In this document: positions 1-15,908 of the stretch, piece after piece
How positions within the stretch are numbered: position 1 is the stretch's first letter
Layout of the letters: each line of letters opens with the position of its first letter
Program-made: the position numbers and the translations under genes
Source: Dioscorea cayenensis subsp. rotundata
Lineage: Eukaryota > Streptophyta > Magnoliopsida > Dioscoreales > Dioscoreaceae
DNA: 64,000 nucleotides
Direction: 5' to 3'
NCBI RefSeq assembly: GCF_009730915.1
Contig: NC_052490.1
Span: forward strand, 32,736,625-32,800,624
Notes under the pieces: model-generated
Database searches by the model: none
The model's input: the letters and a program-made list of their open reading frames with translations, nothing else
Told to the model about the DNA's origin: nothing

Positions 1-253
1 TTCCAGAAATCTTGGGGATTGGCCAGTAAACTAAATGAGAGAATGCAGAAAACTGCAAGCCCTAGATTTCACTTAAAATGCACATAACAAGTGCACAAAA
101 AATCATCTCCAAAAACTGATGGTAATTCTAGATAGATAAGTAAATTTAGTAATGAAAATGAAACAGACCAGTAAATTTTGCAATGAGAAAACAATGCGTG
201 CTGTCGCATTATTGTTGTAATTAGACATAGAAAAAGAGAGGCGGGAGAGAAAC

Positions 254-2870
254 CTTAAGACAGGCAATTCTGAGCTATCAGAAGAAACTGTTGCTTCCTG
301 TTGATTATCAGAGTGTTGAGGGGGTTGAGGATAAGATGGGGGAGGCTGTCCCTGTGGAGAAAACACAGGTGCAGAACTTCCAGTTCTCTTGGGAAACACC
401 ACTCCATAACGCTGGCATAAAAAATGTACTTTAGTACTCCAAAATTAAATTTTTAAAATTTGAACAATCATGAAAAGCTTAAATTATTTTGTAGTTATAA
501 AATTTTAACCATAAAAATAATTTTTGCGTGTGTTAACATGTTTCCATACCAATAACTCCTGATAAGCGGAGTAAAATTGTGTGTGCCTTCCGTGGGGACC
601 TCCCAATGCCTCTTGCCAAGTATCGATTAGTACCAAAATCTTCTCCTTGACACGAAAATCAGGCTGCCATATTGGAGAATACCAAACAATTAATTAAGGT
701 TATTAACATGAAACCAGTCTTACCAAAGTTCGTTATGGAGAAAAGCATCACAACCTTCTTTTTCACTAATTTTGCCATTTTATGTGGAATATCTCTCTCT
801 GCAATATGCATGTGGACTATGTCACCGCAATTTTTAATTATGGTCTCCAACAGCTGAAACAAGGGAAATAGTTTGAAGATTGATGAGTTACAGGTGCAAC
901 AAAGAATACGCAGGAAAAAGCTGAAGGATTCACATAGATATTTTTCATTCACTTGAATTTCAAAATAAGTACAGTAGATTTTTTTTTTTTCTTTTATAGA
1001 ATAATACTAGCAATTCTTCAGATTTGTTTAGCAAAATTGGCTTTAATGCCAATGAAGACCTCGTGTTTCTATACATGAATCATCTAATCAACAAGCTTAA
1101 TGATGTGTTACAACCAACCAGAGGAGAAAAGCAGCAACTTTTAAGAATAATGATGAACCAACACCTTTCTTGTGTAGAAGGTTAATGATGAGTTTTGATA
1201 GAATAAAATTAAAAAAAAAAAAATTTGAACAAGTTAAGAATAAGTCGTTACATGAAAGAAGATAATATAATTTGTAAGATTATAAATGATAAATGAGGGG
1301 ATGATCTCATTAAAAAGTGAATGCAATACAAGCAACAACACTTTAATCCAAAGAAACCATGCAAGATAAAGCTGAGTGCTAGCGAGATGCAATAATATTT
1401 TAGCCAATATATACTAAAAAAAAAATCATCAGACCATGCTAGTCAGAAAAAAAAGGCATGAATTTGTCAGAATAGATACTAGAAAAAAGTAGGAATGAGG
1501 ACAACAGAACAGGTGCTCACTGTTAGTGCAAGAAGCTGGATCTTTGGATTTTTATTACCGATGCGCCTTCGCAGGACTCTTGCAGTCACTTTTCCTTGTC
1601 TGAGAAACCAGAAGTCAATGATAGAAGTTACAAATATAAAAAAGACTGAATTTTGCTAATGACACTCAAAAACTAATCGATTCATTTTCACAAGAAGCAA
1701 CTAAAATAATTAGGAACATTCTTAATCTCTAAGCGTGAATAAGAACAGAAGTTACATATAAACTGACATGAGAAGCTATAGATGCACCAAAGAAAAAGTA
1801 TGATATGCGTGGGTTCCTGTGAAAACTGTAAGAATGATATAGATATCAGACACAATGAAAGATGTCATAGACCATATCTGTGAAAAATTATTATGGAGAA
1901 TATATCTGATCAGCACTTTTGTGCCCCTTCTGTATGGATGCTACAGAGATTTGGATTGTGTAAGTTTGACATAGGGCATGCACTAAAAACTGACAAAATA
2001 GAACGAAAAAAATAGAGTGAAAGGCTCTGTCTCTCCTGCTTTTGCTTATCAATGAAGTGAAATGGACATGACAACAACAGGAAGTGATGCTTTTGCCAAC
2101 CAATATATTAGAGCAAGATTAGAATCTAAGAGATCGCCACAACATGAAAAGATCTCTAAACCGCAAGAAATCTCAGAATAAAAAAGGCATGGTTTCCAAC
2201 TTATAAATGCAAGTCATGCTCCAACTTATGAATATCTAGAAACGCAAAAATCCCAACTTTTACAACAATGATTGTTAAGATGATGCCAAGGGATGTTTTT
2301 CAACTTCCCAAATTATTGAAGAGCTAATTAACATAATGATCTAAAGAGTATACGCCCAGTAAGAAATCAATCATTGAGAAGCAATGGAAATCAGGTAAGA
2401 TCTAGTACAGCATGTTGTGATATGCATCTAAACTAGATTTGGGTAGTCTAATAATCTATATACATCGGTCTCCTGAAAGATCCCAATTCTATAATTTTCT
2501 TATGCTAACCCAATGTGGAACTGTTTAAAAGGAATTCTCTCCAGGATACAAGCACAACAAGGATCCAAATCCCCAAATCAAACATTTCCAATAAAAAATC
2601 CACATTTACCAAAACTCCCCAAGGAACCCATCTCCCAATCCAAAAATTCCACCAATTTGAACAAACATCAAGCACGACCACACCCCCCAAAACAAACACA
2701 TCAATCAACAAAAAAAATAACCAGAAGAACACCAATTCCAAATAAAAAAATGAAGACAAAATCTGATACCCAGGATCGTGATTGAGAATATCACAGATCT
2801 CAACGTTCATAGCCCAATCAGGGCCGATGAGGAGATCGCTCGTCGCCCGATCTGCCAGCGATGCCGCCAT
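254..2870 (-). CDS. TOL: TOM1-like (TOL) protein, VHS domain, 5' part (partial)
   Basis: TOL proteins bind ubiquitinated membrane cargo and start its sorting to the vacuole, acting as the plant substitute for ESCRT-0. Five exons are visible on the minus strand: 2870-2770, 1599-1521, 853-755, 663-550 and 411-254. All have GT-AG borders and compatible phases. The protein starts [20 protein letters not shown] and continues through the VHS helices, with [14 protein letters not shown] and [19 protein letters not shown] Pro/Ser-rich linker ([18 protein letters not shown]) follows. The GAT domain and C-terminus lie beyond the left edge, and bases 1-253 are intron. A CT-rich tract sits just upstream of the ATG. 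The gene is divergent from the ABIL gene. Family is secure; the paralogue number is not assignable. Confidence 0.9.
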
Positions 2871-2918
2871 AGCTCCGGCTATCTTCGAATGCTCCGGTAA
2901 TGGCGGTGGATCTAAACG

Positions 2919-2948
<30 letters not shown>
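2919..2948. repeat. (CT)15 microsatellite in the TOL 5' leader region
   Basis: An uninterrupted CT dinucleotide run lies about 50 bases upstream of the TOL start codon, reading as GA on the transcribed strand. Pyrimidine or GA tracts are common in plant 5' leaders and core promoters. Any effect on expression is inference. Confidence 0.9.
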
Positions 2949-2949
<1 letters not shown>

Positions 2950-4312
2950 CTTTCGTTGATTTAAAGGGTGGTTGTTGTGCTGCTTCTTCTCTACTTCTCT
3001 ACGTGAAAAATTATGGAAAAAAATATTATATATATATATAATTATTATAATAAATTAATAATAATAAATTAATAATAATATATTATTATTATAAATATTA
3101 AAAGAAATGGAAAAAGGATGATGCTTCGTTTCGGTTGGGCTCAGTGCGCTGGTTCTGTGTCTCCCTTTCATTTTTAGTAAGGATGAGTTGGACCAATGAG
3201 ATGAGACCACGTGTGATCATTCTTTGGGTTGGTTTTGCTGTTTGGGACGCGACAGGAGATCGATTTTAGAGTTGTTTGATTTTTTTATTTGTTTAAGAGA
3301 GAATAAGTATATATGTGGCACATTTCACATTGGAAAACAAGCCCAAAGCCGAATTGGTTTGGTTTCATTCCATGCCTTGAAAATATCTCCAAAAACTTGA
3401 CTTTTCCAACCTTGTAATTGTCCAATCATCCCAAAATTTTCAATTTTAACAATTTAGTTTTGTAATTTCTATATATATTCCAATATTAAATAACATAAAG
3501 CATATTCATCCAAAATAAATTAAAAAAAAATATATGTAGAATTCTGACTTAAGATATACAGAATAAACTTGGGATAAAGTGACTTTATAATGAAATGGAA
3601 AAAGAGTGATAAAGTAAACAAGATTCTTAGAATATAATCAATAAAAGATATTGTCACCCCACACACTATCAAGACGAGAGATTTAGGTTGTGAGTTTGTA
3701 TTCATAAATAACGATTTGTTACGGCTTCAATGAGTTTTAAATTTAAAATATTTGAATGTTTTACTCTCATTTTTCACATGGGTTAAGTACCATTAGGCTA
3801 TGCGTTTGTTGAGACAAAAACATTACCCAAATATACATAATATATATATATATATATATATTCAACAAAGTCGACAAACGATAAAACGAAGAACAAACGG
3901 GTACAGAGGTGCACCTATTACAGTAATTTGACTGATCTTTTAGGGATAACTCTGTCATGCAATCTTAAAAGGGAGAACGAGAGATTTTTCTCACATAGCT
4001 CTCACATGGGATCTATAATGTGAATTGTAATTTGAGAAATTCAAATTCGAGATCTCTCAATCACAAGCACGGCAGTTACTATTTAGTTCAGGGTTCCAAT
4101 AAAACATTCTATTGAATAAATTGGGAAGTTTTTTTATATATATATATATATATATATAATTTTTTATTTAATGTTATTATCATTTTTTTCATGTAATTAT
4201 TATTTGGAGAGATCACGGGAGTGTGGAATATATTCTTTGTCCTTAGTGTTGGTTCAAGGTCCTTATCTTTCCAAGTCTGTCCACCCTGTTCACCCACATC
4301 CTCCATGAAACC
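2949..4312. other. Intergenic, shared upstream region of the TOL and ABIL genes
   Basis: This holds the divergent promoters of the two flanking genes. AT-rich simple repeats are seen near 3030-3100, 3839-3860 and 4134-4158. No coding region is supported: short open frames here have no family resemblance and are built on low-complexity sequence. Confidence 0.7.
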
Positions 4313-5766
4313 ATGAACATCAAGTGCTCAAGCTCAAGCTCAAGCTCAAGCTCAATACCTTCTCATGAAGACCAAGAAACCAACAACAATGACAACTGCT
4401 TCAACACATCTCTCAGTGTTTGTTTTCTTTGAAGAGTTCCACCACAATTGAATTTCAAAGACTTGATAGTTTTCATGGTTTTCATTAACTGCAGGAACTG
4501 AGAGCCTTGAGTTCTCAACTTCTCCATGCTGCAGATCAATGTGAGACTGCATTTCTCAAGTCCAAACACAAGAAAAAGTAAGCTCTCTTATTTGTTACTT
4601 GATTCCATGTTACATTTCTCTGTTCTTCAGTTGATTTATGTGCTTATTCTAATGAAGGTTGTTGGAGCACACACAGAGTTATTTGTGTCAGGCTGTTGTT
4701 ACTGTAATTGATCATATAGGGACAGTCTCTTTTAATCTTGAGCAGACACTCTATGACACCATTGAAGTTTCAGAGACAGAGCTAAGGATTGATTCTTTGA
4801 ATCATGTTTGTATATATCTTCCATTCTCCAGTTTGTAATTTATGGGTTTAAGTAATTCATTGAAACTTCAACGCCATCCTTTTAAGTAATTCATTAAAAC
4901 AAACAAATTCATATAGTTCAGGTTCTACCAAATAATATACTATTATAGCTAACATAATGATCTTATATTATATATATGCAGCGGCTTTTCTCATGCCAGC
5001 AATTTGCTGTTAGTTTGAGCCTCACTTCATTTAGATTGAGTGCTGAATTTCTGAGGCATTACCCAAAATATACATCAAAATGTAAGACTTCTCCTACTCA
5101 CTGTCACTGATTTAGATTTTAAGAGCTTTACATTCTCCTATAATTTCTTGTTTCTTAAACACTTCAACATGTTTAAGATGCTAATACAAATGAAGCTAGA
5201 AACATTTCACCAATTGATATTTCTGTAATCTTGAATTGGATCAAAGTTTATCAAGCAGGTTTTTACTGACTAATTTGCTCAACTGATGCAACAGATGTAA
5301 AAAATTGCAGCATTCATCATAATCGAGACCGGTTAGCAGTTGCGGGTAGTTTCTTGAATGATACTAAAATGAAAGCCAAAGAAAGACTAGGCAAAACTGG
5401 TAAATTTCCTCTTTGCAAATGATTTAAAATGTTTCCTTGGATTAATAACTATCTAAACTGTTTGCTTTCACTTTCAGAAACCAGGCTTCCTGCAATTCCA
5501 TTCACTGAACACTCTCCAAGACTTTCAAAACCTTTCAATGCTTTATATGGAACACAAGCAATGGTATGACTTAGTTATCTTTCCAAATTTTAAAGCAACT
5601 TGAAGTTAAATCAAGATTGAATTCCTTGCAGGAAGCATTCAAAATGGGACTATGTGACCATAAAAAGGAGAGCGTTCAAAAGAGTCCATTTTTATCGGTT
5701 CTTCGAAGAAATATACAAAAGAAAATGAAGAACAGTGTTGCAAAAGATGATGTTTTGATCCTATGA
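4313..5766 (+). CDS. ABIL: ABL interactor-like (ABIL) protein, SCAR/WAVE complex subunit
   Basis: ABIL proteins are the plant Abi subunits of the SCAR/WAVE complex, which activates ARP2/3 actin nucleation. Seven exons: 4313-4417, 4495-4577, 4658-4805, 4982-5081, 5295-5399, 5478-5563 and 5632-5766. Together they encode about 253 residues. The family core reads FNTSLS then ELRALSSQLLHAADQCE, followed by QAVVTVIDHIGTVSFNL and VSETELRIDSLNH. The C-terminal half is basic (AKERLGKTETRLPAIPFTEH). The N-terminus has a run of nine Ser, coded by alternating TCA/AGC. The ATG at 4313 is used because an ATG at 4305 hits a stop at once. All phases join cleanly. Exon 1 has the least support, since its donor (AGT|gtttgt) is weak. 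Confidence 0.85.
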
Positions 5767-6021
5767 TAGACCATGAAAATGTATGTTTTTCCATATTTCC
5801 TGCTCTGATATTATAAATGCACCATAATTCATTAATCATGTTTCGTTCAATATTAGCCCATCCCAATGGATAAGACATTTGCTTTCATGCAGAGGCGGAC
5901 AATAGGGTCCATGTGCACAGGATGCTATAAAGGGTCTCGGTGTGGGAGTAAATTTGAAATCTAATCCTATGTTTTTGGATAAGGGCTCACGATTAGACAA
6001 TCAATTTTGAGTTTTGTGCAA
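5767..6021. other. Intergenic downstream of ABIL
   Basis: No gene seen. A short GC-richer piece near 5890-5945 (gcagaggcggacaatagggt) resembles the GGCGGA-type end of a hAT-like element, but no partner end or target duplication was found for it. Confidence 0.5.
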
Positions 6022-6683
6022 ATAGTGGCGGAGCCAGAAACTATAAAGTAGGGGGGCGATTTTTTTTTAAAAAATTCAATTAATAAAATTTTTTTATATT
6101 TTTTTAAAATTTTATTTATAAGTTAATTTATAGTTTAAAATATAAAAATTAGTTGTTAAATAATAATTTTTTAAAAAAATTCTACTTAAAAATATAATTT
6201 TATATATCATATAAATTAATTTGTGAAAATCAAAAATTAAAACATAGATTTTAAAATATATATATATATAGATAAAGTAATAGATTAAAGAATAAATTTT
6301 TGTAAATAAATTTTTAAAAAATTATTATGTTTTAGATAATAAGGATTAATTTGTATAAAATTTGATTTTTTTAAAATAAAAATAAAACTCGAGAGAGAGA
6401 AACAGATATCTAGATAAAGTAATAGATTAAAGAATAAATTTTTGTAAATAAATTTTTAAAAAATTATTATATTTTAGATAATAAGGATTAATTTGTATAA
6501 ATTTGATTTTTTAAAATAAAAATAAAACTCGAGAGAGAGAGAGAGAAGGGAGAGGGGGCAGAAGTTCGCTGGGAAGAGGGGTGGGTGGGGCCACCACCCC
6601 TCTTTCCTCCGTCCCCGAGTAAAAGGGAGAGAGGGTCCGCCGGCGATTAGGGTAGGGGGTCCCCCTGCCCCTCTCCGCCCCTG
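6022..6683. mobile_element. Non-autonomous hAT-like element with 7-bp target duplication
   Basis: The ends are imperfect inverted repeats: TAGTGGCGGAG on the left, and CAGGGGCGGAG as the reverse complement of the right end. The 7-mer GTGCAAA lies immediately outside both ends (6015-6021 and 6684-6690). The 662-bp interior is AT-rich with GA repeats and a GC-rich right end, and has no transposase frame. CAGGGGCGGA-type ends are known for plant hAT elements, which normally duplicate 8 bp; the eighth base differs here. An internal tandem duplication is listed separately. Confidence 0.75.
6271..6543. repeat. 142-bp tandem duplication inside the hAT-like element
   Basis: The sequence starting gataaagtaatagattaaag at 6271 begins again at 6413. 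The two copies stay nearly identical through aataaaactcgagagagaga, differing by a few bases and a longer GA run in the second copy. The copies abut, so this is a tandem duplication and not two insertions. Confidence 0.85.
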
Positions 6684-6715
6684 GTGCAAACCCTTAAAAT
6701 ATGAGAAATAATTCC

Positions 6716-6924
6716 GGTTATGTGGTAGTTATGAGAGAATTGAGATGTGGCTCATTCTTACCCGTTAAATTGCCTCAATTCAATGATTTTTAAAACAAAA
6801 ATCAATCATCTTTTAATGTAATTATCAACATATCTCTATATTATATAATAAATAAATAAAAAAATTATAAACCAATAGCTAAAAATGAGCCATATTTTGA
6901 TTCCATAGTAGTTACCATAGAACC
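6716..6924. mobile_element. 209-bp MITE, copy 1
   Basis: The terminal 41 bases at each end (6716-6756 and 6884-6924) are inverted repeats of each other, about 70% matching, with GGTT outermost and TGGCTCATT innermost. The element has no coding capacity. A relative of exactly the same core length lies in opposite orientation at 27861-28069. The true ends may extend about 10 bases further (CAGTGGACTTGG-like). No target duplication was recognised, so the superfamily is left open. Confidence 0.7.
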
Positions 6925-7454
6925 AAGTCCACTGGATTATTTTTTCTAAAAACATTGTGCAACACTTGTCCCAAAAATCATACTCAGGGATTAATTTCAT
7001 TTATTTTTGGCAATGTTCAAAACGTTCTTGTCTCCTTTCATCATCAATTGGCAAATCCTAATTCTGAAATTATTTATTTGTGTGTTAATATTGTGCATTG
7101 CTATGAGCAAGTGTAAATTAAAAAAAACAAAGGGGTTTGTCAGAAATTTATGGCAATAAACAAACTCAGGGGTGTATCCGCATAAAACACACATCACTTC
7201 ACCCGCCGTGTCTTGACTTTTGAGTTCCAAGCTTCTAGAAAACCAAACAAAACCTCCACACACTACTCACATGATGCGCTCTTCTCATCCACCATACACT
7301 CGTATAGAGATCATAACCAATACCAATCTCGAGGCAATCAAACGGCATCCCATGCACAGTCACATAAACACATGCACACGTGTAACTATATCCAGTGACG
7401 CAACGACTCGTACCCGTTCCCGCCACGTCATCATCCTCACCGCCCACCTTTTTC
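6925..7454. other. Intergenic, promoter region of the aminotransferase gene
   Basis: No gene seen. The stretch becomes GC-richer towards 7380-7450. It includes an ACGT-core element in cgccacgtcatc near 7421-7432, of the kind bound by plant bZIP factors. Functional use is inference. Confidence 0.5.
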
Positions 7455-7460
7455 TATAAA
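7455..7460 (+). promoter_or_regulatory. Probable TATA box of the aminotransferase gene
   Basis: TATAAA in the context tttctataaaacc lies 65 bases upstream of the ATG at 7526, in a locally GC-rich setting where such a match is less likely by chance. Transcription would then start about 30 bases downstream. Confidence 0.5.
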
Positions 7461-7525
7461 ACCGGGTTCGTTTTCGGTTTAAGCCCGCGTTTGATAAGCC
7501 CGGTAAAGCGTCCATCTAAAAAGCA

Positions 7526-13176
<5,651 letters not shown>

Positions 13177-13635
13177 GTAATCCATTCCAACATCACACTC
13201 AACAGAACTCTCCAAGTTTCATGCACATCAAATTTTATCAGTTATATATCTTTATCCGTTTTTGCAATTTGTTTTATGCCATAAATTTCCGGATTCTATC
13301 CTTTGGGATGGACGTTCTATGCTTACTGTTTTCCGGGCTATCCATACTCAATAATGCAATCATATAGGTATATATATTCATGTGTTATGTGCATAAGGGA
13401 TGCGAGAGAGATTATTAAAAGTTGCTTCATTGTGAGTGTGGTCAGTATGTTTGCAATATTTGTATTATTAATAATTGATTGCTACATGAGTACACAAACA
13501 ATGTTTCTTTGACAAAACTCCAATGAATTAAAGATCAAAAGAGAATTTGAAGAAGCAAATGGCTCACAAGTTGTACAGATAACTATTTACATCCAAATTC
13601 CTTTCCTTTTCCTCTGCAGGTTACACAAGCCCAAA
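13177..13635. other. Convergent spacer between aminotransferase and RopGEF
   Basis: Contains the two 3' ends facing each other; nothing else is seen. Confidence 0.6.
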
Positions 13636-14852
13636 TCAATGGCGAGCTGTAGGACTTCTTAAGCCTCCCAAGTTTCCAAGCTTCTCTATATACGAAACCT
13701 TCTTATTGGTCACAATGTTTGAAAGCTTACTCAACTTGCTCTCATGCAGTATGTCCGCTAAATTAGTACTCATACTCTTACCACTCTTCACTTCAGCTTC
13801 TTGATCTTCCTGCCATCCCATGAAATCAAACAGCGTCATGCATTGAGTCCCTTCCATGTTGTTTAGCTTCTCTATCTCTAATTTAGCATCAAGAACCTTC
13901 ACCGGTTCCACATCAAGCGAGAGCCGTTTCTTCGTCTGCTCAAGCAGTGATGGATCCCGAGCAATTGAATCTGCATACAAAACATCATCGATCCTCGACA
14001 TCACAGTGTACCCTAGACTTTCAATCACTCTCGAGTAACTCTCCAAGATCGATTGTCCCACATCCTACAATCAATTAATTAAACATAGGTTGATCCAAAT
14101 ATATATATATATATATATACATAATAAAACAACATGATGAACAACACAACAGCTCAAACCTTGTTGTATTGTATCTTGGAAATATCAAGAGATGACTGAG
14201 GAATGCCAGGGAATCTATGTTTGAGAATTAGCAGTATTGTCTCTGCTCTATCTTCAAACTGCTCTCTTTTCTCCAAGCTTACTGCTGATCCCCATGGAGA
14301 CTTGCTATCCTTGTTATGCATTTTTCTCTTCCAAATCACAACAGATGCTTCAATCTTGTTCTTCAAGTCCAGTATCTTGTGCTCTGATGATAAGTCTATT
14401 GATGAAAGGAACTCTTCAGGATCAAAATAATCCACTGTTATACTTTTATATAATGCATCTCCAAGACTGGCCCTCCCATTCTATTTATAAACACATAATG
14501 TTCAATTTGTATCAGAAGAGAGAGCCGTTGGTTGTTGTAACATGACTAGTTAAAATAGACTAGATAATGACTTAATTACCTTCGGAAGAGACTCAATATA
14601 GGCTTCAGGAATCTCCATTTCCATGAGAACGTTTGCATTTATAGCCATTGCGGCTTTTAGCACTTGGTGCACAAGATCCTTCTGATATTGCAACCATTTC
14701 CTCGACGCTTCAGAGATACCATTTTGCGGGACTTTCACGGTTGGAAGCCACCATTTATCGTCTTTCCTCTGCGCACCTCCCTTTTCTGCCTCCGAAGCAT
14801 CTCTCGACACATACCAGAACTCGTTTTGGTCTTTGAAGTTATCTAGATACTC
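13636..14852 (-). CDS. ROPGEF: Rop guanine nucleotide exchange factor (RopGEF), PRONE domain, 3' part (partial)
   Basis: PRONE proteins swap GDP for GTP on plant Rop/RAC GTPases at the plasma membrane, often downstream of receptor-like kinases, and so steer polar growth. The last three exons are present: 14852-14580, 14480-14160 and 14064-13636, in frame, coding 340 residues to a TGA stop. Conserved PRONE stretches are WWLPTVKVPQNGISEASRKW, the VLKAAMAINANVLMEMEIPE segment, DYFDPEEFLSSIDLSSEHKI and LLILKHRFPGIPQSSLDISK. The variable tail ends SPTARH. The N-terminal part of PRONE and the regulatory N-terminus are missing; the gene runs into the 1000-N gap 57 bases upstream of the first visible exon. 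No N-terminal exon was found in 15909-18469. Confidence 0.9.
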
Positions 14853-14908
14853 CTGCTCATCACAATGTTTTTGAGTTGAATTGAGCCCAAATAATATATT
14901 TATTCAAC

Positions 14909-15908
14909 NNNNNNNNNNNNNNNNNNNNNNNNNNNNNNNNNNNNNNNNNNNNNNNNNNNNNNNNNNNNNNNNNNNNNNNNNNNNNNNNNNNNNNNNNNNN
15001 NNNNNNNNNNNNNNNNNNNNNNNNNNNNNNNNNNNNNNNNNNNNNNNNNNNNNNNNNNNNNNNNNNNNNNNNNNNNNNNNNNNNNNNNNNNNNNNNNNNN
15101 NNNNNNNNNNNNNNNNNNNNNNNNNNNNNNNNNNNNNNNNNNNNNNNNNNNNNNNNNNNNNNNNNNNNNNNNNNNNNNNNNNNNNNNNNNNNNNNNNNNN
15201 NNNNNNNNNNNNNNNNNNNNNNNNNNNNNNNNNNNNNNNNNNNNNNNNNNNNNNNNNNNNNNNNNNNNNNNNNNNNNNNNNNNNNNNNNNNNNNNNNNNN
15301 NNNNNNNNNNNNNNNNNNNNNNNNNNNNNNNNNNNNNNNNNNNNNNNNNNNNNNNNNNNNNNNNNNNNNNNNNNNNNNNNNNNNNNNNNNNNNNNNNNNN
15401 NNNNNNNNNNNNNNNNNNNNNNNNNNNNNNNNNNNNNNNNNNNNNNNNNNNNNNNNNNNNNNNNNNNNNNNNNNNNNNNNNNNNNNNNNNNNNNNNNNNN
15501 NNNNNNNNNNNNNNNNNNNNNNNNNNNNNNNNNNNNNNNNNNNNNNNNNNNNNNNNNNNNNNNNNNNNNNNNNNNNNNNNNNNNNNNNNNNNNNNNNNNN
15601 NNNNNNNNNNNNNNNNNNNNNNNNNNNNNNNNNNNNNNNNNNNNNNNNNNNNNNNNNNNNNNNNNNNNNNNNNNNNNNNNNNNNNNNNNNNNNNNNNNNN
15701 NNNNNNNNNNNNNNNNNNNNNNNNNNNNNNNNNNNNNNNNNNNNNNNNNNNNNNNNNNNNNNNNNNNNNNNNNNNNNNNNNNNNNNNNNNNNNNNNNNNN
15801 NNNNNNNNNNNNNNNNNNNNNNNNNNNNNNNNNNNNNNNNNNNNNNNNNNNNNNNNNNNNNNNNNNNNNNNNNNNNNNNNNNNNNNNNNNNNNNNNNNNN
15901 NNNNNNNN
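14909..15908. other. Assembly gap (exactly 1000 N)
   Basis: The run of unknown bases is exactly 1000 long, as is the second gap, so the length is probably a placeholder. It hides the 5' exons of the RopGEF gene. Confidence 0.97.
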
